Assembly: GCF_020103725.1 (NCBI RefSeq)
Contig: NZ_JAHXBG010000007.1
Location: forward strand, 372,001-436,000
Direction of reading: 5' to 3'
DNA: 64,000 nucleotides
DNA from: Hyalangium gracile
GTDB taxonomy: Bacteria; Myxococcota; Myxococcia; Myxococcales; Myxococcaceae
A model generated the notes under the pieces. The model worked only from the letters and a program-made list of their open reading frames with translations, had not been told where the DNA came from and made no database searches. Position numbers and translations under genes: made by a program. Below, piece after piece: positions 54,887 through 62,402 of the stretch; the first letter of the stretch is position 1; each line of letters begins with the position of its first letter.

Positions 54887-57498
54887 CTCCGCTTGCCGTC
54901 CTCGAGGAAGAAGTTGCTCGTGTCCACCTGGCCGACAGGTGGCGCCTCGGCGGTGGGCTGGGTGCCCTCGAGGAAGGGCTCGAGCCGGCCGGGCATCGAG
55001 TTGCCCGCGAGCAGGCCGGTGGCCGGATCGACGCGCACCTGGACGATGCCGGGCGGCACCTCGAACTCGCGCGCCGGCAGGCCCTGGTGCGCCACGCGCA
55101 TGAAGTCCAGCCAGATGGGCAGGGCGGCGCGGCCACCCGTCTCGGTGCTGCCCAGCGGGGTGTTGTCGTCGAAGCCCACCCAGGCGCTGGCGACCCAGTC
55201 CATGGTGAAGCCGGAGAACCAGGTGTCCTTGGACTCGTTGGTGGTGCCCGTCTTGCCGGCGGCGGGGCGGTTCAGCTCGCGCACCGCGGTGGCCGTGCCC
55301 TCCTCCACCACGGCGCGCATCAGCGTGACGGTGAGGTAGGCCACCGCCGGAGGCAGCGTCTCCTCGAAGGCCGGCGCGTGCTCCTCCAGCACCTTGCCCA
55401 GCGCCGTCTGCACGCGCAGCAGCGTGAGGGGCTCGGCGTAGCGGCCGTTGGCCTGGAGCGTGGCGTAGGCGTTGACGGCCTCCAGCATCGTCACCTCGCC
55501 CGTGCCGAGCGCCAGCGTGAGGTTCTCCGGCATCGTCGAGTGGATGCCCGCGCGGCGCGCATAGTCGATGGCCGCCGCCGGGGTGATGGCCTCGATGAGG
55601 CGCACGGAGACGGTGTTCTTGGACTTGGTGAGCGCGGTGCGCAGGGACATGGGGCCCTCGAACTTGCCGTCATAGTTCTTCGGCTTCCACTGCTTGCCGG
55701 TGTACTGGTCGCGCACGGCCTCGGGCGCGTCGTTCACCGTGCTCAGCGGCGTGAAGCGCCCGCTGCCCAGGGCCGCGGCGTAGATGAAGGGCTTGAAGGA
55801 CGAGCCCGGCTGCCGCAGCGCCTGCGTGGCGCGGTTGAAGGGCGAGCGCTCGAAGTCGTAGCCGCCCACCATGGCCACCACGTGGCGGTTGGTGGGGTTG
55901 ATCACCACCAGGCCGCCCTGCACCAGGGGGATCTGATCGAGCGTGGCCTCCACGGCGGCGGGCGCCGGCAGCGCCTTGAGGACGCGCACGCGCACCAGCT
56001 GGCCCGGCGCGAAGACGTCCGCGATGTTCGAGGGAGCGCCCTTGCCCTTCTGGCGGGCCCACTTCACGGTGGGGAAGGCGATCTCCGCGGTGCGGCCGAT
56101 GAGATCCACCTTGGCGATGCCCTTCTTCTCATCCACCGCGGTGACGTAGCCGGTGAGGCGCAGGCCCTCCTTCAAGGGGCGCAGGCGGATGGAGCCCACC
56201 AGGGCCTGCTCGGCAGAGGGAGGCGCCTCGCCCTCGGGGGTGAGCTCGGGCCGCTGCTCCTCGGCGCCCTCCTCCTCCTCCGTGGGCTTGGGCTCCTCGC
56301 CCGCCTTCGCCAGCGGGGCGAGGTCCGCCACGTACTCCGCGTCCTTCTGTCGGCGGCCCGCCTCCTCGATGCGGTGGGAGATGAGTCCCTTGTAGCGATT
56401 GAAGCGCTCGGCCTCCAGGGTCCCCAGCGGACCGCGGTAGCCCTGGCGGCGATCCACCGCCTCCAGGCCGGTGCGCACCGACTCCTCCGCCACGGCCTGC
56501 AGCTTCGGCTGCATGGCGATCTCCACGCGCAGGCCGCCCTCGAGCACCGCCTCCTCGCCGTAGCGCTCGATGAGGGTGCGGCGGATCTCCGCCGCGTAGT
56601 ATGCGCCCACCGGGGGCGGCGGCCGGGGCGCCAGGACGATGGGCTTGTCCAGCTCCGGCTCCACCTGCTCCTTGGGGAGGAAGCCGTGCTGCATGAGCTG
56701 GCCCAGCACGTACCGCTGGCGCGACTTGGCGCGCACCATGTTCGTCTCGGGGTTGATGCGGTGCGGAGACTGCGGAGTGCCCGCGAGCACCGCGGCCTCG
56801 CCGATGCTCAGGTCCTTGGCGTGCTTGCCGAAGTAGTAGAGCGCCGCCTCCTCCAGGCCGTAGCGCCGGTTCCCGTAGTAGATCTGGTTGATGTAGAGGT
56901 TGAGGATCTGATCCTTGGTGAGCGCCTCCTCCACGCGCGGGGTGAGGATCCACTCGCGGATCTTCCGGCCCAGGCTGCGCTCGGGAGTGAGCAGCAGGTT
57001 CTTCACCACCTGCTGGGTGATGGTGGAGGCGCCGGACTTGCGGCTGCCGGGGATGAGGTTCTTGATGGCCGCGCGGGTGATGCCGAAGAAGTCCAGGCCC
57101 TCATGCTTGTAGAAGTCCGCGTCCTCGGCGGCGAGGAACGCGTCTCGCACGTGCTTGGGCAGATCCTCGATGCGCACCAGCGTGCGGCGCTCCTTGAAGA
57201 ACTCGGCGCACAGCGAGCCGTCGCCGCACGTCACCTTCGTCACCTGGGGCGGCTGGTAGTTGCGCAGGGCCTCCACCGACGGCAGCTCCCTGCTGAAGTA
57301 GAGGTAGGCGCCCACGCCCGTGGCCACCGCCAGCACCAGGCCCACGGCCCCGACGATGAGCAGCCGCTTCGTCCACTTCCAGATGCGAGCGCCGAGCCCG
57401 GGAGGCGAGGGCGGCGTCTGGGCCGGAGGTGGAGCCGCGGGCGGCTCGGGAGGGGTGGGGACTTCGGAAGGGTTGGGCATCGCTCGGGCCGGATTCAT
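54883..57498 (-). CDS. mrcA: Class A penicillin-binding protein 1A
   Basis: 871 residues, a bifunctional peptidoglycan glycosyltransferase/transpeptidase. A Pro-rich cytoplasmic start, TM at about 46-68, glycosyltransferase domain with catalytic Glu in LAAEDADFYKHEGLD (E125), an OB-like insertion with an acidic linker (about 400-520), then a transpeptidase with SSFK (Ser566), SKN (626-628) and KTGTTNES. All catalytic motifs are intact. ATG 57498; a second ATG (57480) is possible. First gene of a five-gene operon with overlapping ATGA junctions to FG-GAP, SBP-like, kinase and small genes. Gene symbol by domain composition. Confidence 0.96.
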   Translation of the reverse strand: MNPARAMPNPSEVPTPPEPPAAPPPAQTPPSPPGLGARIWKWTKRLLIVGAVGLVLAVATGVGAYLYFSRELPSVEALRNYQPPQVTKVTCGDGSLCAEFFKERRTLVRIEDLPKHVRDAFLAAEDADFYKHEGLDFFGITRAAIKNLIPGSRKSGASTITQQVVKNLLLTPERSLGRKIREWILTPRVEEALTKDQILNLYINQIYYGNRRYGLEEAALYYFGKHAKDLSIGEAAVLAGTPQSPHRINPETNMVRAKSRQRYVLGQLMQHGFLPKEQVEPELDKPIVLAPRPPPPVGAYYAAEIRRTLIERYGEEAVLEGGLRVEIAMQPKLQAVAEESVRTGLEAVDRRQGYRGPLGTLEAERFNRYKGLISHRIEEAGRRQKDAEYVADLAPLAKAGEEPKPTEEEEGAEEQRPELTPEGEAPPSAEQALVGSIRLRPLKEGLRLTGYVTAVDEKKGIAKVDLIGRTAEIAFPTVKWARQKGKGAPSNIADVFAPGQLVRVRVLKALPAPAAVEATLDQIPLVQGGLVVINPTNRHVVAMVGGYDFERSPFNRATQALRQPGSSFKPFIYAAALGSGRFTPLSTVNDAPEAVRDQYTGKQWKPKNYDGKFEGPMSLRTALTKSKNTVSVRLIEAITPAAAIDYARRAGIHSTMPENLTLALGTGEVTMLEAVNAYATLQANGRYAEPLTLLRVQTALGKVLEEHAPAFEETLPPAVAYLTVTLMRAVVEEGTATAVRELNRPAAGKTGTTNESKDTWFSGFTMDWVASAWVGFDDNTPLGSTETGGRAALPIWLDFMRVAHQGLPAREFEVPPGIVQVRVDPATGLLAGNSMPGRLEPFLEGTQPTAEAPPVGQVDTSNFFLEDGKRR

Positions 57499-57553
57499 GA
57501 GGCTCGGTGAGAAGGGGACGCACGTTAGACCGATGTACGGGCAACGGGAACCG

Positions 57554-57715
57554 TCAGCTCCGCTGCCCGCTCCCAGGCCTCACAGGCCCGAGTCCTCGGA
57601 GAGTTGGTTGGCGGTGGGGCAGCAGGGCGGCGGCGCGCGAGCACCTCGGCGGCCCGGGCGTTCTCGTTGGCGCGCAGCCAGGCGAGGCCAGGCCTGCGAG
57701 CAAGTGGAGCTTCAT
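57554..57715 (-). CDS. Possible small ORF upstream of mrcA
   Basis: 53 residues, starting MKLHLLAGLASPGCAPTRTP and ending in a Pro/Arg-rich tail. GGAGG lies 7 nt upstream of ATG 57715. Composition is like random GC-rich sequence, and a frameshifted copy in another frame reads more smoothly (GLAWLRANENARAAEVLARR), so this may be a degraded gene or a shadow. It is reported only because of the Shine-Dalgarno. Confidence 0.22.
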   Translation of the reverse strand: MKLHLLAGLASPGCAPTRTPGPPRCSRAAALLPHRQPTLRGLGPVRPGSGQRS

Positions 57716-58175
57716 GGTGGCCCTCCAAGCCGAAAAGGGCGCCAGTGTGGCCCTTGGGAGGCGCTTTGGGCCTCCCGGCCGCTTCAATGCGACGGCCATG
57801 CCAGCTGGAGTTCACTCGGGGGCCGCAGGCGGTGTGTCCTTCCAGCCACAGCCCTTCGGCTCGCTTCCCCATTGGCCGGGTGCGCCAGAACCGCGAGGTG
57901 ATCGCCGCTCCCCTGCGTCGGGGGCAAACGCAGCTCACCTCTCTCAAATGTGAATAATCAGCTGATTTTTTTGTAACAGGCGGCCCGCAACCTCACGAAA
58001 CAATGGCCATTCCCGTGAGTGAAAAATGACCGTGATGCATTCAATTCGTCGCACGTATAACTTTCCACACTGACTCGGTGAAGCGCCATCCATCCGTCCG
58101 AGGAAGCGCTTCGCCGGAAGGCCTTCCGAGGGGGGGGAAGGCCACAGCGGATGTGATGTCGCGAGGGCTGACTGA
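57716..58175. promoter_or_regulatory. Intergenic region upstream of the GAF-PAS kinase
   Basis: 460 bp without a convincing gene, part of the largest non-coding stretch of the window. From 57945 to 58070 it turns AT-richer. A 12-bp palindrome AATCAGCTGATT followed by T6 lies at about 57957-57974. TATAAC at 58056-58061 is a plausible -10 for the kinase transcript, with only a weak -35 17 bp upstream. Confidence 0.35.
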
Positions 58176-59777
58176 ATGAGCGCTGTTGCCATGAGCATGG
58201 ATGAGCCTCGTCGTCTCCTGGCGCTGTACAGGCTGGGGGTGCTCGATACCCCGGCGGAAGATCGCTTCGATCACATCGTCGCGATTGCCGCCAGCCTCTT
58301 CCACGTACCGTTGGTCGTGGTCGCGCTCACGGATGCGGAGCGTCACTGGTTCAAGGCGCGACATGGCTGGGACAGCACCTACGTGCCGCGCAATGAGGGC
58401 TTCTTCTGCCACGCGCTGAACGAGCCGGCGACCTTCGTCGTGACGGATGCCGCCTGGGACGACCGCTTCTTCGACCACCCGCTCGTCACGGAAGATCCGC
58501 GGGTGCGCTTCTTCGCCAGCCATGTGCTGCGCGCCCCGGACGGCAGCCCCGTCGGCACGCTGTGCCTCATGGACCATCGGCCCCGTGAGTTCTCGGAGGA
58601 GGATCGGTGCAGGCTCGCGAGCCTGTCCAACTGGGTGCGCATGGAGCTGGCCCCTTCCGGCTTGCAGCAGACGCGAGATGCGTTCCAGCTGGAGCGCTTC
58701 TTCGAGCTGTCCGTGGACATGCTTTGCATCAGCTCGCTGGAAGGGTACCTGCTCCGGTTCAATGACGCCCTGCTGCGCACCCTCGGCTATGGGCCCGAGG
58801 AGCTCCGGGCCCTGACGATGCAGGAGCTGATCCACCCGGAGGATCTGCCCGCGGTGAATGCGGAGATCCTGCGCACCGCTCAGGGGGAGACCCGGCTGAG
58901 CTTCGAGTACCGCATCCGCTGTCGCAACGGGGACTGGAAGTGGCTGCAGTGCAACTGCGCCTTCAACGCCAAGGAGGGCCTGTTCTACGCGGTGTCGAGA
59001 GATGTGACACAGCAGAAGAGGCTGGAGGCCGAGCGGCGCAGGGTGGAGCAGCTCAAGAACGAGTTCATCTCCACGGTGAGCCATGAGCTGCGCACGCCGC
59101 TGACGTCGATCCGAGGTGCGCTCAGCCTTCTGGAAGCAGGGGTGGTGGGGCCGCTACCGGAGACGGTGTCGGACATGGTGCACATCGCCAACAAGAACAG
59201 CGAGCGGCTGCTGCGTCTGATCAACGACATCCTGGATCTGGAGAAGGTCGAGGCGGGGCAGCTGGACTTCAGGTTGGAGCCGTTGGTGTTGTCGGAGCTG
59301 GTGACGCAGGCGGTGGAGGCTCATCAGGGCTACGCGGCGCAGTACGGTGTGGGGGTGGAGCTGCAGCTGAAAGCGCAGGGGGCGCGGGTGATGGTGGACG
59401 GGGACCGGTTCACCCAGGTGCTGGCCAACCTGCTGTCCAATGCCATCAAGTTCTCGCCCGCCGGAGGCCGGGTGCGCCTGCGTCTGGAGCGGCAGGAGGA
59501 GCTGCTGTGGGTGAGCGTGGAGGACCAGGGGCCGGGCATCCCAGAGGCGTTCCGCCATCGCATCTTCCAGAAGTTCGCGCAGGCGGATGGCTCGGACGCC
59601 CGGAAGAGGGGCGGCACGGGGCTGGGGTTGGCCATCGCGCGCTCGCTGGTGGAGCGCATGGGAGGCCGGCTGGACTTCACCACCCGGGAAGGTGTGGGTA
59701 CTACCTTCCTGGTGGCGCTGTCCGAGCACCCGCCGCAGCGTTCGGAGAACGCCCCCGTGGAGGCTGAGTCTCCGTAG
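58176..59777 (+). CDS. GAF-PAS hybrid sensor histidine kinase, cytoplasmic
   Basis: 533 residues, no membrane helix. The GAF domain (about 25-165) has the typical start EPRRLLALYRLGVLDTPAED and IVAIAASLFHVPLVVVAL. A PAS domain with PAC (about 180-295) has FFELSVDMLCISSLEGYLLR and YRIRCRNGDWKWLQCN. The kinase core has H-box STVSHELRTPLTSIRGALSL, N-box LANLLSNAIKFSPAG and G-boxes VEDQGPGIPEAF and GTGLGLAIARSL. It is an orphan kinase here; the single-domain regulator at 47065 is a possible partner. The start is ATG 58176; ATG 58191 and 58197 are alternatives. Confidence 0.95.
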   Translation: MSAVAMSMDEPRRLLALYRLGVLDTPAEDRFDHIVAIAASLFHVPLVVVALTDAERHWFKARHGWDSTYVPRNEGFFCHALNEPATFVVTDAAWDDRFFDHPLVTEDPRVRFFASHVLRAPDGSPVGTLCLMDHRPREFSEEDRCRLASLSNWVRMELAPSGLQQTRDAFQLERFFELSVDMLCISSLEGYLLRFNDALLRTLGYGPEELRALTMQELIHPEDLPAVNAEILRTAQGETRLSFEYRIRCRNGDWKWLQCNCAFNAKEGLFYAVSRDVTQQKRLEAERRRVEQLKNEFISTVSHELRTPLTSIRGALSLLEAGVVGPLPETVSDMVHIANKNSERLLRLINDILDLEKVEAGQLDFRLEPLVLSELVTQAVEAHQGYAAQYGVGVELQLKAQGARVMVDGDRFTQVLANLLSNAIKFSPAGGRVRLRLERQEELLWVSVEDQGPGIPEAFRHRIFQKFAQADGSDARKRGGTGLGLAIARSLVERMGGRLDFTTREGVGTTFLVALSEHPPQRSENAPVEAESP

Positions 59778-59859
59778 CTCCAGCACACTCCGATTTCCGG
59801 GTGAGCCCTCCCCACGAAAAGCGTGGAAGGCGCGCGGGTGACGTGCGACGGTCCGCGCG

Positions 59860-60630
59860 ATGAAGATCGCCACCTGGAACGTGAACTCGGTGCGGGCTCG
59901 TCAGGAGCGCTTGCTCAACTGGCTGAAGAACCACCAGCCGGACGTGCTCTGCCTGCAGGAACTCAAGTGCGTGGAGAAGGACTTCCCGACGGAGGCCGTG
60001 CGCGAGCTGGGCTACCACGCGGCGTTGAACGGGCAGAAGACGTACAACGGCGTGGCCATCCTGTCGCGGACGGAGCCCCAGGACGTGCTCAAGGGGCTGT
60101 CGGACGACGTGGAGGATCCACAGGCGCGCGTGGTGGCCGCGACGGTGAACGGGGTGCGCGTGGTGAGCGTGTACGCGCCGAACGGGCAGGCGGTGGACTC
60201 GCCGGCGTACGAGTACAAGCTGGAGTGGTACACGCGGCTGCGGCGCTACCTGGACACGCGGCACAAGCCCAGCGAGCCCCTCGTGCTGTGCGGCGACTGG
60301 AACGTGGCCCCGGAGAACATCGACGTGTGGGATCCGGCGCTGTGGGAGGGGCAGACGCTCTTCACGCTGAAGGAGCGCGACGCGCTGCAGCGGCTGTGCG
60401 CGTTCGGCCTGACGGACACCTTCCGCAAGGTGCACCCGGACGAGAAGAAGTTCAGCTGGTGGGACTACCGGATGCTGGGCTTCCCGAAGAACCAGGGCCT
60501 GCGCATCGACCACCTGCTCGCCACCGCGCCGCTGGTGGAGCGGCTGACGAAGGCGGAGATTGACAGGGAGGAGCGCAAGGGCAAGCAACCCTCGGACCAC
60601 GCGCCGGTGTGGGCCGAGTTCCGGGACTGA
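59860..60630 (+). CDS. xth: Exodeoxyribonuclease III
   Basis: 256 residues. A DNA repair nuclease for abasic sites and 3' blocks. Motifs: KIATWNVNSVRARQERLLNW, the catalytic Glu in CLQELKCVE (Glu34), GDWNVAPENIDVW, and the C-terminal SDHAPVWAEF. It is of normal length. ATG 59860, no clear Shine-Dalgarno. It follows the kinase gene by 82 bp on the same strand. Confidence 0.96.
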   Translation: MKIATWNVNSVRARQERLLNWLKNHQPDVLCLQELKCVEKDFPTEAVRELGYHAALNGQKTYNGVAILSRTEPQDVLKGLSDDVEDPQARVVAATVNGVRVVSVYAPNGQAVDSPAYEYKLEWYTRLRRYLDTRHKPSEPLVLCGDWNVAPENIDVWDPALWEGQTLFTLKERDALQRLCAFGLTDTFRKVHPDEKKFSWWDYRMLGFPKNQGLRIDHLLATAPLVERLTKAEIDREERKGKQPSDHAPVWAEFRD

Positions 60631-60745
60631 CGCTCCGGCAAGGGGGCGAAGGAGCGGGCGTTCGAGGGGCGCGGGAAGAGCGGCCTCTTCGCACCGTGTC
60701 TTGGGAGTGAGAGAGTCCCGCTGACGATTTAGGGATGAGGACTCG

Positions 60746-62380
60746 ATGGACTGCGACTGGCTCATCATCGGTTCGGGGTTCGGCGGGAGCGTGAGTGCGC
60801 TCCGGCTGACGGAGAAGGGCTATCGCGTCGTGATGCTGGAGAAGGGCCGGCGCCTCCAGGCGAAGGACTTCCCCAAGACGAACTGGAACCTGAAGCGGTG
60901 GCTGTGGATGCCGCGGCTCGGCTGGCGCGGGCTGTTCAAGATGACGTTCTTCCGCCACGTCACCGTGCTCTCCGGAGTGGGCGTGGGAGGCGGCTCGCTC
61001 GTCTACGCCAACACCCTGCCTGTCCCGAAGGACTACTTCTTCAAGAACGGCGAGTGGAGCCACCTGGCCGACTGGAAGCAGGAGCTCGCCCCGTACTACG
61101 AGAAGGCGCGGCGGATGCTCGGGGCCACGCTGAACCCGCTGAACACCTACCCGGATCAGATCATCCAGGAGGTGGGCAAGGAGATGGGCCGCACGGACTT
61201 CCAGCCCACCCACGTGGCCGTCTACTTCGGCCAGCCGAACGTCACCGTGCCGGATCCGTACTTCCAGGGTGAGGGCCCGGAGCGCACCGGCTGCAACTCC
61301 TGCGGCGGCTGCATGCTGGGCTGCCGCTTCGGCGCGAAGAACACCCTGGACAAGAACTACCTCTACCTCGCGGAGAAGCGCGGGCTGACCATCCACGCGG
61401 ACACGGAGGTGACGTGGGTGCGTCCGCTGCAAGGCGGGGGCTACGAGGTGGAGGCGCTGGAAGGCGCGTCCGTCTTCTTCCGGCGCAGGCGGCGCTTCAC
61501 CGCGCGCAACGTCATCTTCTCGGGGGGCGTGCTCGGGACGGTGGACCTGCTGCTGAAGCTCAAGGCGAGCCCCGATGGGCTGCCGCGGCTGTCGGACCGG
61601 CTGGGCGACTACGTCCGCACGAACTCCGAGGCGCTCATCGGCGTGGTGACGCCGAAGCGGGACAAGGATCTCTCCAAGGGCATCGCGATCGGCTCCATCC
61701 TCCACACGGATGACCACTCGCACCTGGAGCCGGTGCGCTACTCGGCGGGCTCGGGCTTCTTCCGGCTGCTCTCGGCGCCCTACGTCACCGGGCAGGGCAT
61801 GGTGACGCGGCTGGCGCGGCTCATCGGCGTGATGCTGCGCCACCCGCTCAAGCTGCTCCGCGTGCTGGCGGCGCGCGACTACTCGAAGCAGGCCATCATC
61901 CTCCTCTACATGCGCACGCTCGACGGCTCCCTGAGCATGAAGCGTGGGCGCGGGCCGCTGACGGGGCTGCGCAAGGGGCTCGTCACGGCGCTGAAGGAGG
62001 GCCCGGCTCCCACGGCCAACATCCCCGAGGCCGCCGAGCTGGCCCGCCGCGTGGCGGACAAGGTGGACGGCATGCCCATGAGCCTGGTCAACGAGACGGT
62101 GCTGGGCATCCCCACGACGGCGCATATCCTCGGCGGGTGCTGCATGGGCGACTCGGCGCGCACGGGCGTCATCGACGCCCAGCACCGCGTGCATGGCTAC
62201 GAGGGCCTGTACGTCATCGACGGCTCGGCGGTCTCTGCCAACCCGGGCGTCAACCCGTCGCTGACCATCACCGCGCTGGCCGAGCGCGCCATGACCTTCA
62301 TCCCCGCGAAGCAGCAGCTCGAGCAGGGCCAGACGGACGCCCAGACGGAGCCGCCTCGACCCGCCGCCATCGCTCGCTGA
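60746..62380 (+). CDS. GMC-family oxidoreductase with Cys-rich motif
   Basis: 544 residues. FAD-binding N-terminus with LIIGSGFGGSVSALRL. The C-terminal GMC motif includes TTAHILGGCCMG (catalytic His) and SAVSANPGVNPSLTITALAE. It is close to cholesterol-oxidase-type enzymes of the GMC family. A Cys-rich stretch, TGCNSCGGCMLGCRFGAKNT, could bind a metal cluster and occurs in some GMC dehydrogenases. GAGGA lies about 6 nt upstream of ATG 60746. Substrate unknown: sterol or long-chain alcohol is inferred. It converges on the GH31 gene. Confidence 0.9.
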   Translation: MDCDWLIIGSGFGGSVSALRLTEKGYRVVMLEKGRRLQAKDFPKTNWNLKRWLWMPRLGWRGLFKMTFFRHVTVLSGVGVGGGSLVYANTLPVPKDYFFKNGEWSHLADWKQELAPYYEKARRMLGATLNPLNTYPDQIIQEVGKEMGRTDFQPTHVAVYFGQPNVTVPDPYFQGEGPERTGCNSCGGCMLGCRFGAKNTLDKNYLYLAEKRGLTIHADTEVTWVRPLQGGGYEVEALEGASVFFRRRRRFTARNVIFSGGVLGTVDLLLKLKASPDGLPRLSDRLGDYVRTNSEALIGVVTPKRDKDLSKGIAIGSILHTDDHSHLEPVRYSAGSGFFRLLSAPYVTGQGMVTRLARLIGVMLRHPLKLLRVLAARDYSKQAIILLYMRTLDGSLSMKRGRGPLTGLRKGLVTALKEGPAPTANIPEAAELARRVADKVDGMPMSLVNETVLGIPTTAHILGGCCMGDSARTGVIDAQHRVHGYEGLYVIDGSAVSANPGVNPSLTITALAERAMTFIPAKQQLEQGQTDAQTEPPRPAAIAR

Positions 62381-62402
62381 GCTCGCGCTCGGGCGAAGAG
62401 GC

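Noticed and set aside
57525-57947. 140-codon minus-strand frame in the intergenic region
   Set aside because: Pro/Arg/Ala-rich, no start signal, no domain; at most a decayed gene.
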